In this document: piece after piece, positions 1 to 11,965 of the stretch
Numbering within the stretch: position 1 is the stretch's first letter
How the letters are laid out: the number at the start of each line of letters is the position of its first letter
Assembly: GCA_026120035.1 (NCBI GenBank)
Contig: JALRME010000020.1
Span: 310,001-374,000 of the forward strand
Length of the DNA stretch: 64,000 nt
Direction of reading: 5' to 3'
Source: Coleophoma eucalyptorum
Lineage: Eukaryota; Ascomycota; Leotiomycetes; Helotiales; Dermateaceae
The notes under the pieces: model-generated
Databases searched by the model: none
Seen by the model: the letters and a program-made list of their open reading frames with translations, nothing else
Told to the model about the DNA's origin: nothing
Translations under genes and position numbers: made by a program

Positions 1-28
1 AGCAAAAACATTGGTTGCACTGAAAGTC

Positions 29-2967
29 TTAATTGTCGTTCTCACCATTAGTATTGCCCTCACCACCAGTTTTGATGGCTGGTGAGAGACTTATGGCGAT
101 TTTATTTGTTTTTGCAGATCCAGTCCCGTCTCGGCCGTTGAAGCTCTTCTTTCTCTTAAGAAAATTGTTTGTGATTGATCCAACAGAGCTGTTCGAGCTG
201 GTAGAACTGCGGCGTTTGTTGGCGGATAGCTTCCCCAATTCATCTTCTTCGTCTTCTTCCCGACGTCTCTTCTCTGAAAGCCGTTCAGGAGGGGTTGGCG
301 CTGAAGATGTAGGCGTTAAAACGAGGTCTCCATCTGTGTCCTTCGTATCCGAGGATTCAGGTGTTTTGGAGTCGCTGCGGAGTATTCCAGCATCATTGTT
401 CTCGTTTTCTTCATCAGAACCGTAGTCAACAAGAGGTTTTGAAATTGGAGATGCTCCATTGATGGATGTCGAAGATTTGATGGGTTCTTCATCCTCATCA
501 TCATCTGAGGTGTTGAAATATTGTTCTTCAGCAGCGTCGAGGTCTTTGATACCGCTTTCCCAGCGGGTGCCTCTACCAGCATCGGATCTTTTCGGGGCTT
601 CATCTTCGTCATCCATAAAGTGGACTGCTTCCGAAAGCGTTGTGAAACCTTGAGTCTGGTCGTACCTATCGATGAAGGTTTTGAAAGTTTCCACATAGGT
701 GATCTCCTTCAATATATCGCGATAGTTTTCCACCAGATGGCTAATAAGAACCCGGTTACCTTCTTTTTTGATATATTCAAATAGTTCTAGGCATGCAGAG
801 TTCAGCAGGTTGTCTCGTGGCATGGTTTCTATAACTATGTCCAAGATGGGCTTGAAAAGATGGTCCTGCATTAGTTGGGAATTGTAAAATTCATCTTGTA
901 AGCCAACAAGGTTGCGGAAGAATTTCATTGCGGCTGTGATGGATTAGCGAGATAATTTCAAGAGAATCAAATAACTTACTGAGCTTTAAGTACTTCTCTC
1001 GACTCGAGAGTAGCTGAGCAATGCGCTGGCCCAGGTTCTCGGCCAAGACGAAATATTTACTTCGGTGTTGATGTTGCCGGATGAAAAAGCAAAGTATTTC
1101 AATCAGATAGATGAATAAGGATACCTGATGAACACTGAAGTCCATAGTTTCTCTGTCTTTAAGGTCAACCAATGGCTGAAATAGTTTCTTGGCCGATTCC
1201 TCATAAAAGTTGGACAGGAAAAGCTCTTGTTGAGGATCAGCCTGTGGTCGTAATCTGGAAAAGTCACCACCCGCTTTGGCGAGGTTATCGAGGGGGCCAT
1301 TTTGAGATCCTGGGTCCAAAAGAACTTTGATAGCATCGGCAATTTGCGCCTTCACGCCTAGATCTGCTTCTACAAGGAGCAAGTCAATCAGCGAATCTGT
1401 CAGTGGCGTTTGCTTTTCGTTGATCTGTCGGAATATTGTTTGGCGAATCATTTGCGGGTCATGGTCGATCATAGAAACTAAGACATCGGTAGCACCAACT
1501 CGTACCCCGACATCATTATGATGAAGAGCAAAGTTGATGACTGAGAGTAAGCCGTGTCCTAGGAAATTATTGTATAGTTGTTGCCGGGCTGGCTGCTGTA
1601 ACTGTTTCGACACTGCACAGCATTGCTGTATGAAGAGGACCGCCTCCTTCTTCCGCTCCTGGTCTGTTTCCTGGGGACCAAAGATTCCAAAAAGCTCCTT
1701 AAGGAACACAGCGTTGGTCTGCAAATGCTGCACAATCTCAACCTGGTAATAGAAAATCAGGGAGTTCAAGACTGAGAACGTAGGATCATCGAGGATCCGT
1801 GCTAAAACAACATCTTTCAAATATTGCAGTCGGTATGTGTGGTGAATTTTCTTTCGAATCTGCTCGTCCTCAATGCGCACAACCTCTTTATATCTGCCCT
1901 CCCGTCCCAGCCAGTGTCGATGATTTGCCTTGTGGCTAGGAAAATCTGGATCATATTCTAGCGCTCCTACAACTCCCAATACCACATCGTCCGTGACTGC
2001 ATGCTCGATGATTGTTGTGTCGTTCAGCAAAATCATGGTCTTCATAATATTGCAAAGTCGGTGCAAGCTGGGTAGGTCCTCCAAATCCTCTGCGAGCTCA
2101 ACCAGTGGAATCAGTTTTCGAATGTAGTCCTCATTGATGATATATCTTCCAAGCGCGTCTCGTCCTTGTGGAGATAAGTTACAATGCTGCATTTGCGCAT
2201 TGATATCTGGCAAATTGCCAAGACCTGGAGGAGGTAAAGAGACCGAAAAAGTATCCCCAGCATTAATCTCATCCGAAAATGCATCTTCTGTAGGACCAGG
2301 AATTAGCAGGGCCATGGAGTAGGAGCGAAGTAATTACGAGAATAGAGCCTCTTCGTACCTGGACCGTTGATCTCAGAAAGCTGTTGCTGCACGCTATTCA
2401 CGAATTTCCTGCAATTCACCAGCGCATCAGCACATACACTCTTGTTCAAAGTGGGCGAGAAGCATCAGGCGACAGGTTAGGAGCCAGTTTCTACTAACCA
2501 TATCATGGCGCATCCATCAGCTTCTTGAAAACTGAGTGCCATGTCGATATTTGTAGACATCTCCGTCCACACAATGAGTGTGTCTACAACATGTCAGCCA
2601 TGGTATATCCCTTTTCGCATCCATCACGCATACCTTGCTGCTTCTGAAAGCCATCATCTTTGCAGATCTTAGTCTCCAACAGATTGCGCTCCGGCTCTTC
2701 TTCTGATTGCACGACTACTCGCGCTTCATCTTTGCGTAAGGAATCGTTCTACAGGGATTGAGGTTAGCATTGAGACGCGTCAAATCGGTACCGTAGCCTT
2801 TTCACCCAAAAGGCATTTGTAAGTGCGCGCAATGTACGTACAAAGACATATGTAGCTGTGCAGAACCCAGTCCCTCTGTCCACCCAGTCATTGTTGCGCA
2901 GCTCGTAGACTTTGACTCGTTTCTTGCTCGGGTCGGGCGGCGGCGCTGGCACCGCTTGTGCCATCAT
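29..2967 (-). CDS. psy2: Protein phosphatase 4 regulatory subunit 3 (Psy2/SMEK family)
   Basis: Regulatory subunit that targets the PP4 catalytic subunit to nuclear substrates, in DNA-damage checkpoint recovery in yeast (family knowledge). Predicted exons: 2967-2842, 2748-2634, 2583-2499, 2408-2359, 2287-980 and 933-29, giving 862 residues with every junction in phase. The first about 120 residues form an EVH1/PH-like domain, opening with KKRVKVYELRNNDW and continuing through TLIVWTE and ALSFQEADGCAMIW. The long fifth exon holds the SMK-1/Armadillo-like helical body, including YLKDVVLARILDD and FFIRQHQHRSKYF. The last junction rebuilds the family motif KYLKLTAMKFFRNLVG. The C-terminal about 180 residues are acidic and serine-rich with basic KRRR/KRKK patches that could be nuclear signals. 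The start is the first Met of a Met-Met pair just before the conserved block; the frame is open further upstream, so a longer N-terminus is possible. Confidence 0.93.
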
Positions 2968-5900
2968 CAAAGGTTGTAGCTCCTCTTCCAGAACCTCTTG
3001 GGAACAATCCAAGATGTTTGGTGCTATCTCTAGATGCTGGAGCAAAGACAGTTGAGGCTCAACTGCTGTGATCGCCGCCACTTCGATTCTGCCTGCGCCA
3101 GAGTCGCGCACGCGGACGGAAAGACGACGGAGGTTAGGGTGCTCTGTGCAAAGAGCTATGTGCTGTCCAAGGTCTTCATGAACTTTGGCGATGGGCTTCG
3201 GCGCGCCTTTTGGTGTTCATCGCAATGTGGCGTCGTGGATGGATATCTTTGTTTGTCGAACGGTCGCGAGGACGTACGTCGATCTTCAACGGCGCTAAGG
3301 GCCGGCAGGACTCGCTGAAGGGATACAGATACCTGGAACCTTTGGACCGCACAACCCAGTATCCTGCCAACTAATGCAATTGTTGGAATGAATGCTCAGA
3401 GATATCAGAAGGGTTTGTATGACACGCAAAGCATTACTGGCCGCGCCTTCTGCCTTGACTTTGCTATCGAAAAGCCCGTCGAGGGATGATCACGTGTTGT
3501 AGAAGCACAAGCTTGCGGCAGCGAAGAAAAGTGGAAGGCGAGAAGGCGACAAATGACGCAAAAACACCACCCGAGGTCGCTTCGTTTCAAAAATAGATTG
3601 GTGAACTCAAATCAGAGCGGATCATCCTCCTCCTCCATTGTCTTTCCCCAGACTTGCGGCTCTACCCTTTTCCCTTATGATGTTCAACCTTTCGAACCAT
3701 GTCTCAGACATACATTCTTTGGTGACCCACGCCATGGTCCACATTCACATCGAAGGCTCGACTATCGGAGACTATTCGATACTCTCTCGGCCGACAAGAG
3801 AACTGGAAAAGAAAATCCGATATGTATACGAGCGAGTTTCCTTCTGCTGCATCCTATGTTTGTCGCGACATAGTCTTATATCTTCATTTCTAAGCTGTTT
3901 CACTTTTCTTTGATCTACACCCTACCGTAGTCTGCCTATTACGGCGCAGTAAATTACATATCGATGTAGCAATAGCTTGTGGGCACAAGACACTCACTTG
4001 TGTACGTATACATTATATACTTACTCCGAGGTCTTGAGACTAGGCCGGCGCCATCGTCGCTAGGCTAAGAACCTCGATTATCCAAATCGGCCTAGATAGC
4101 TGTTCGCAGCTAAACGGTAAGGATACAAAATCAAGCTAACCACGAGAGAATCGTTGGACAAATCGAAGTCCAGTATTGGTCAATGTGCAACCAACAGAAT
4201 ACTTCTGCAGATACACGCCATTGTATGCACATTGAAAACTAGCTGTGCATGGTGCAGTTCATCTTACTCTATATCAAGACAAGTAAGGCGAGACAGAATA
4301 TGGTTGACACCCCTCAATAGTCCTCTAGAAGACTGGACTAGACAGTGCATAAAATCGGCAGGCCGGATGAGGTCCGATTTTCGTATCACCAGAAGACATT
4401 GTTCTCCCATCTCGATAAGAAATTCAGAAACTCCCTATGCTTTCAAGATGTAGCAGAGCGATTTGATTGTAAGACACTTGTCGCAGTTGACAGAGACCCC
4501 CAATATGAACACAACAGCCTTCGCAGTCAGTAAGACGAGTGAGTGGGCACATTTAGCTTTTTCACGCTCGTTTATCTCTCACAACCGCACACCACCATCT
4601 CGGCACGAAAGGACATCCACGCTCTACGGAACGAAAGCTTCTCCGACGCTGATCCCTGACACCATTGGAAGGAGATCCGAATACCCTACCCTTAATATTT
4701 CCCTGCTTAAAGATTATTTTGGGGGCGCCGTGGGTCTAGCCGGGCAGAGGTTGTGAAGCAGTGATTTGAGTAGCTATCGTGTCCTGCAAGGTCTCCCGGA
4801 CCTTCTAAAAGCACTCCGCATCTGATAACAGGCTAAGTTTTGTCGGCGTGTGTAGCGAGGCAAGCCTGGGCATCAACCATTCAGCTTGTCCTCCTCGTAA
4901 ACACCTGAATAGCATTTACTCAGTGGGGGCGTGGTACCAAATTTATTACAGGGAACCGATAAATCGTCTATCGAATACCAATCGATCAATCATGTTCCCC
5001 AAGGGTCCTCAAAGGTGAGAGCAACCCCCCGTCCCATAATTGACCGAGCCTTGATAAGCCAAAAAGGAAATGATTGTTATCGTTGGCGGGAGTTCGTGCG
5101 AGACCTGGAAGCACAACTAAGTAATTGACAAGCTGAAGCTTGAGTTGTTAGCTTACCGCTCTTTGGTTCAAAACCAATACAACGTGTTCTTGGGTTCGTT
5201 GATAACGTCTGAAAGGTGTGGGCTCACGGAGTATGGTGCTACCAGAATGGAGAATGAGTTGCGAATTCTGGTTGCCCTAGTGGCTACGTTTCGATGAGAA
5301 TTCTGTGATAGAGGGTTCGGACATTCTCAGCTGAGGCCATTTCTGAATGCCTAAATGTAGAAAGAAGGTTTATGCACGAGAATGATATTGAGTCTTGCGA
5401 TACATGTAAAGTTCGTTGGCAAAAGCCTCGCTCGGCAGAAAGGTATGATTAGGAAGCGCCTTGCGCTCGCATGCCACATCGCACCGTACTCTCTCAGAGT
5501 GCGAGCTGAAAAGAGTATTGATAATAGCATTATACCGTGTGTATACGGCGAGCTCAGCTCAAAACCAATGCACGTATATTGCTTTGCGGTCAACATGACT
5601 TTTTGATCCCGAACACGAGGCCTCAATCGGGAAATAGGAGCATATCATCTGTTCTCACAGTTACCGCCATTCCCAGATCGTGCCACCCAGCCACAAGAAG
5701 GAAGAATACTTCGGGTTTGTAACAGTCTGAGACGTGTTCGCCTGATAGGTGAGAAGGAGGAGATCGGGAGACTGCCACGAGTACCACGCTTCCTGTGTCT
5801 CACAAGACAACCCGATTTCCAGCTCTGCCAGCCAGCAGGCACTCTTTGGCTTGTTCTGTACCTTAGAACGTTCAATCGAGCCCACTCCTGGATGCAGACA

Positions 5901-7817
5901 TGCCATGCAGGCTTCAGTATGAAGTAAGCATAATTATTGACTCGGTTATGAAAGACCGACCGAACCTGTCGTTTCTGGTTCATCTCTTTTCTCCTGTCAG
6001 ACTGATCTCACAGCCCGGGAAATTCATCATTATTGTCACAATGTCAGCCAACGCTTAGGGACGCCTCGCGGTCCCAGGCCGCGAGATTTTAGGACATAGA
6101 AGGAATTGAAATATGTTGCGAAGAGTCACCAGCGCCGGTAGTAGTCTCATTCCCCAGTGTGGAGAATTCACATGAGAAAGTGAGAATAGCGTATGTGTGC
6201 CGGACAACACAGAGGCAAATCGCGAGCAATGATAATGGCAAACGAAACCAAACCCGCCATTGGATTTTCGACATGCTTGAGTGGACTCGGCGGAGATGTA
6301 AGTCGATTCTGGAATATTGAACCAGCCGTATTGCCTTGAAAATAAGTGGAGGCCCGTCAGATCTTGACGGGGTCCCTGCCCCTGAAGCCTGGTCAAGCTG
6401 TGTTCGTTAGGGGTGAGGAGTGTCTAGCGCCGGGGAATTCGCGACGGCTATCAGTCAGACCAGACCAGACCAAGACCAAGGGTACTGGCATGAAATTAGT
6501 ATCACTGATCGAAATCTACCCAATTTGCCATTACAATAAAGCCATGCCGTTAGCTGCCTCAGAGGTAGTAAAGCCCGTGATCGCACCATAGACATATGAT
6601 ATGGGTGGAGCTGCCTCTGACGTGATGGGCCTCACCCGCTCGTTCCAGCTCCTCCATGGAGTCTTCCGTAGCAGCCTGGTGCTCTGGTTGCTGACATTGC
6701 AATGAACACCCCAATCCGGTGCGCAAGCCAGCCACAGGGTTCCATAATGGTGGATTCCCACACGGCTGACGGCGCATATCTGCTCTTTCCAGCGCTCCAG
6801 CGCTTTAAAGTTGGGATTTCGTCTGGTCTGCTATGCCAGAAAGATCAGAATGTGGCCTGAGTGCTGTCCTCCCGCGCTCTCGCCTCGGCCTTGCTGTCAC
6901 GCATACTGTGCAGGAGGCATGTACCATGCAGCACCTCACAACCCAGAGTTTCCAGGGGTCGCTGATAAGGCGCAGGCGAGAGGTAAGGCAGGCCTGCAAG
7001 TGCATGCCAATGCAGTGTGCAGCAGGATGTAGGGCCGGCCTGCCAATGCTTGTACGAGCCTTTGCAGTTTAGGTGCACATCTTGGCTGAGGGACCACCAG
7101 CTTTGCTGTCTTCCGCTGGATTGGGTGATGGCTCTCGAGGCTCGAGCAGACCTCGTATTAACCCAGCTTTTCTCCCTGCCCAACCTGGAATCTGACATTG
7201 CTACTTCTACTCTAAACATACTTGGTCTGCAAATCTCCCGTCCCTTCGTTTCTTTATAGTATTCTCATCCAAGAACGACTACCTTGGAGCGTGCTTTCGT
7301 CGTCCTCCCATACATATACATACCTATACAATAATCAACGGAGGCCTTGTTGCCGTACAATCGTTAGGCTGAGCTGCTCGCTTCTGATCAGGTACCACCA
7401 ATTCAGTAGTCCCAGAGACCAGACGACTACGACAAACTTCCCAGAGTAATTCATACGGTTACCCTCGTTTTGACTTCTTGGTTGCCTGGCACCAAACCGA
7501 CCGTCAAACCGACTTTGAGCTTGGTATCGTACTTGCCACAGAAACCTAGGCCATTTTCCTCGGCCGTAGTGTTCGTCGGTTGGCAGAATCCACCATCCGA
7601 ATAGTATATTGACCGGCCTGAGCTAAAGACATCCACAATTCCAACGCCTCGCAGACCACACGGATCCTCCAACAACCGCGCCGTCTAGTCCAAGTACGGC
7701 TCTCCTGGGTTATCACTTGGGCCATAAAGGTTCTTAAAGCACTCATAATCCTCTACCTTCGTCCGTTCGCAGCAAGAAAGCTTTGTGAACCACCCGTAAA
7801 CGTTTGCATCAACCACA
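2968..7817. other. Long intergenic region (4.9 kb)
   Basis: No protein gene could be supported on either strand. Open frames here are short, mostly lack a good ATG context, and show no recognisable domain. A TCACGTG E-box-type heptamer lies at 3490-3496, upstream of the PP4R3 gene. A short CAGAC pentamer repeat lies at 6456-6470. The pyrimidine-rich stretch at about 7240-7440 is probably promoter and 5' leader of the gene starting at 7818. A broken antisense open frame at 7451-8002 is discussed in the findings. Confidence 0.6.
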
Positions 7818-8716
7818 ATGTCGGTATTTTCCAAGATTCGCGAGTCCCGGAAAGCTGCAAAGGAGCACAAAGACAAAGAAAAGTCTAAGGAAGTTGCCGA
7901 GCAAATTGTGCTTCCATACAAGCATATTCCGACGCATGCGGCAGTCGATGCGTTGTCTGGAGCTCCCTCCACGTGGAAGATCGAGGATCTTCCCAAGATC
8001 AAGGAGCAACATAAGAGACGAAGCCAGTTAAGAGTTAACCGCGCGGCTAGTTATGTCTCCAACGTATCACATAGTACTCAATATGGAGCTGGATCCTATT
8101 CATTATCAGATGCGGGAACACCACAAGCACCCCCATTCCAACGAAACAGCAGCTATGCCAGTTACAATGCCGGACCAGCATGGTTTGACCGCGATAACAT
8201 AGACCGAGAGCGATACTATCCTTCCGAAGCGCAAGTTCAGCAGCGACGTAAGGCAACAAGACACCATTCTTACCATGACTCTGGAGTCGGCACAAGCGTT
8301 AGACCAAGTCCATTGGTCAGCCATGTGGCAAGTGAAGGTAAATTAGTCCCGTCATATTGTAATATGACTTTTGGCTGATACAATTTCTAGATGTCTCACC
8401 CGAGGATACTCCCGTGGTTAGCTCCGGCACCAGCACCAACTCCAACTCGTCCGAGAATCTCGAGATGGCCGCCAAGCAACGCCAAAATCAAATATTACAA
8501 CGACCACAACCCAACGTGTATGCCGAGCAAGATATCTTTGATCGCTTGCACACCAGCACAACCCGAAAACTGGGTGAAGCACCACTCTACGACAGTCCTC
8601 CCCCAGTAGTGATGAAAACCCCAGTTACAACTGCCAAAGCAGTGGATCAACCACAAAAGAAATCGCGCTGGAGTCTTCGAGCGAAGAAAAACCCAGCCGC
8701 CATAGCAGCCATGTAA
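7818..8716 (+). CDS. Fungal protein of unknown function, basic N-terminus, disordered
   Basis: Predicted exons 7818-8337 and 8391-8716 give 281 residues. The intron (GTAAAT...TTCTAG) joins SEG of exon 1 to VSPEDTPVV of exon 2 in phase. The protein starts MSVFSKIRESRKAAKEHKDK, a highly charged, probably helical segment. Then come a short block around YKHIPTHAAVDALSGAPSTW and long Ser/Gln/Tyr-rich low-complexity sequence. It ends in a basic patch, KKSRWSLRAKK. There is no signal peptide and no membrane segment. I do not recognise a named domain. The coding assignment rests on the intact two-exon frame, a good ATG context (accacaATG) and protein-like composition. The HIPTHAAVDALSGAP block looks like the most constrained part and would be the best search query. 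Confidence 0.8.
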
Positions 8717-11700
8717 GAAGTAGCTGAGAATAGAACAACAGTCACCCACAGCTTCCGAGAATTTGGATAAGTGGCTTGCATGCGTCACTTCGCACATGAA
8801 GGCATGCGGATCGCCGCTGTCACGAGGGACATGGGGTTCGCGGGAAGCTGCAGGGAAATATGACCTTGTCGCTATTCATTCGGGTGCATAACTTGTTGCC
8901 TTTTTCTCTTCGGCAACCTGTTATGTTATGGGGGGGTGTCGACTTGGGGATACGGGATAGCAACCTCAGTGTCACCTCAGTGTCACCTCAGTGCCATCAC
9001 AAGACCAGTCGTCTCCAAGGGTTTAAGATTTTGAAACCATCATCACGTAATAGAGGTGGAGGGAAAATAAAGCAAATAACATTTCCTTTGTTAGACGGAA
9101 TCATTTTCGTACATCATTTTCTTTGGTCTTCAGTCCTTCATTTAGCGACGGTCTCATTCTTGCGAGGTCATATCAGAGCTATGCAGATACAATCACAATG
9201 TCTTACTTTTTTCTGGCGTTTATCTGTTCTATCAATCTCTACCTCTGCCAACAGGATGATTAGTACCAACAAAGATACGAGCAACGATTTTCTTTTTGTA
9301 ACTGAACATTTTGAGATAGGGCCTGGAGCCTTTTTGGATGTAGAAAGCATGAAGTTTCGCGACTCTCCTTAATATTATTATCTCTATTACTAGCTTTGTT
9401 TCTCTTTGTGAATTGGAAGGAAGGGTGTTATTCTGATGGATTCAACGCGAAGCAAAGAATTGTACTAAGCTAAGCAGTGCAATAGTTCTTCTATCGTAAA
9501 AACTCATCGTGCCTACCGTCCCACTCTCTGTCTACTTTTAGGTTGCCGTGTGCTTCATCGCTTTTTCCGCCACAAACACGGCTCAGATTTTCTCGCTTTT
9601 GTATCAAGTACTTCTCTTAAATCCCAAGAAAGCCATCCCAAATAATCTGTTGTAGCCTTTCGCCTGAAGCACCAAAAAAGGCGCCACATACGTCGCAGGC
9701 TCCATTCCCATATACCTGCACTAAAGTAGTAGGCCCATTAACGGTGGTAAAACCATTGTCAAGCCACCACCCTTCGGAACCAAAGGAAAAGGCGTCCTAA
9801 GAGCCCGTTGGTTCACGGGAGGAGGGGAATAGCCTCAAGCTAATACTTCGGCCTAGAAGAGTTGTCTGGTTGTTAGCCTCTTAGCCTGGCTTGTGCTGAT
9901 CTTTGGCGACAAGCCACGAGGCTTGACTTCAGACTTTGCTCGCGCTGCTCGCTCAGCTCGCTAAGAGGGAAGTACCGTCACAACGCCTTCCTTGATTTCA
10001 GAGAGAGTTTGGGTGGAATCCGCTCAAATCGACGGGCTGTTTGAGCTTTCTCAGTCTTGCTTTTCCTTGCTTACTGCTATGACTTCTGCTTGGAGATAAA
10101 GTGCCTGTTAGCATCATTCCGCGATATACGGGAGGGGTAAATGATATTACAGTGGCAATATGAACTCTTCCTCGGGCTTATTTATAGATTTGTAATCCAC
10201 CCGTGCCTTGGAGGTCAGCTAGGCTGCGATTGTTCCTGGCCGCATCTTAATTTAAGGCTATTTCGACTCTACCTTGCCCATATTAGTCGTATTCTACAAG
10301 TCTCATCAGTTCCTGGTTACGGAATTGCTACCAACGTCGTGGTGCCGCATCTCCGCAACTCATCAGTGTGCACATGATCTATCTTCACTTTCAATCCTCG
10401 AGGTCATTGGGGCTGGTTATTTCGAAACCACCTTAATATATTGATTCTTTCCCCTTGCCGGCGAAAAGCTTCTCGCCTGTTCGCTCATGCCATGCTTCTG
10501 ACATAAGCATGACCCCGGACTTCCTGCACGAAAACCTGCTGATAGCTTGACGGCAGGGGAGATTCCAGCGCATCGCCTGTTGGTAAAAGTACATGTCCGC
10601 CCCCCCTACCCAGCCTTTCCCCTCAATATGGAGTGCCAAAGCACCAGTTTGCTTGGCAAGATAAGTACGTTGTGGAAGGCCCATTTCGCCGGACTCGGCA
10701 TAGAACGATATCGATGAGCGCATCATCCCCAAAAATCATAGATAAGAAAAACTCTACGTGTTCTTGTATTTGACCGAATTACTAGTCTAGCGGGATGTAG
10801 CGAGTTATTAGTGGAAGTGGGTTTCAATGGTCAATTCTTCTTTGTGGCGATTACAGAGCAAGGGATTAGGTATTGGTATAGGATACGGAATATTTTTATT
10901 GCGCTTCAACTACTACTACTGTAGGAAAATGTTTTCCTTAGATTTCGGTTAGGAAATTGTTAGAAGTCCAAGTCTATGCTCCTAAACTATCCGGGCCTTA
11001 CAAGATCATGCCATGCCGTCCCTACTCGACAATCCCTATGGCGTGTGCGGGGTTCTGGAGAAATTCTAGTCAAGGAAAGATGTCACTGGATGCAACGGTA
11101 CGGGACTCTCCATCCTTTTCTCCTACGTGTTGCTTAGTGTAAGCTCTGATTACCTGGTTCCTAACACTTAGCATTTCTTGTGGCTTGGATACGATACCAG
11201 AAATTCCAAGATTCTGGCTCGATAGGTAAACAGGGTAACAGAGAAATAGCAAATATGGGAAACTATTAGCATTGCACATCTGTGAGAACAAGATACCCTT
11301 TTCCGTCTTTGTTTCCACCCTCCCTCACTATCTTTCTCTCCGTCCTTTCTACCATGTCAATGGTCTGGTTCCAATCTTCCTACAGTTGCAGTCATCTAAC
11401 TCCTTGGACTCAAGAAGTTTCCATGGACTGGTTATTTCCGGCTTTCCCACACCCAAACTTTGTTGACTATCAAGAGCAATTCCTGAAAGATTGATCTTAA
11501 GTAGCACAGCATACATAGTATCCAGAATAATTTTCAATGAATTATTTGTCTCTCTCGCTCTTGAGATACTGTTGGTTTCTTCTCGTGCTCCTCTCGGGAA
11601 TGCCTGCTCCCCGTACTCTGAGATGTTCTTGGAGAGAGCTACATCAAAATGACGATTTCTCAAGAGAATAGGAGGGTCATTGTTCTTCATGCTTGGTCGT

Positions 11701-11965
11701 TTGTATACATTTTTATTTTTCATTCGTATTCCATCAAATGGAATCAAAGCGTCTCTTAACAGTCAAAACAGTGCCTGTTCAATGTATGAAGAAGTTGAAA
11801 GACCCTACAATTTCCTTACCAGAGAAGTCTGGAATACCTGTCGCAATTTCAGAAGTGCAACACTGCTTAGTTCTAAATATCTATAACATAGCGAGCTTCT
11901 ACTCCTCTACTCTCATGAATTGAACCTTTCAGAACCATTCAGAGATTTTCCAATCACAGAGCAAC
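8717..11965. other. Intergenic region (3.2 kb)
   Basis: No supported gene. An 11-bp unit (cctcagtgtca) is repeated three times in tandem at 8964-8996, the third copy with one change. An ATG-initiated open frame of 170 codons at 8860-9372 has no domain-like features and lies where the 3' UTR of the upstream gene should be. A second ATG-initiated frame on the minus strand (about 10433-10726) is also featureless. Confidence 0.55.
8964..8996. repeat. Short 11-bp tandem repeat, three copies
   Basis: The unit cctcagtgtca occurs at 8964-8974 and 8975-8985, and with one substitution at 8986-8996. It lies about 250 bp downstream of the stop codon of the preceding gene. It is probably a neutral minisatellite. 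Confidence 0.8.

Noticed and set aside
3553..3913. Two overlapping plus-strand frames of about 100 codons
   Set aside because: Overlap each other in different frames and lack domain features or a supporting gene model.
8860..9372. ATG-initiated 170-codon open frame
   Set aside because: No domain, signal or biased composition; lies in the probable 3' UTR of the upstream gene.
10433..10732. 99-codon minus-strand frame
   Set aside because: No recognisable feature and no supporting introns or homology pattern.
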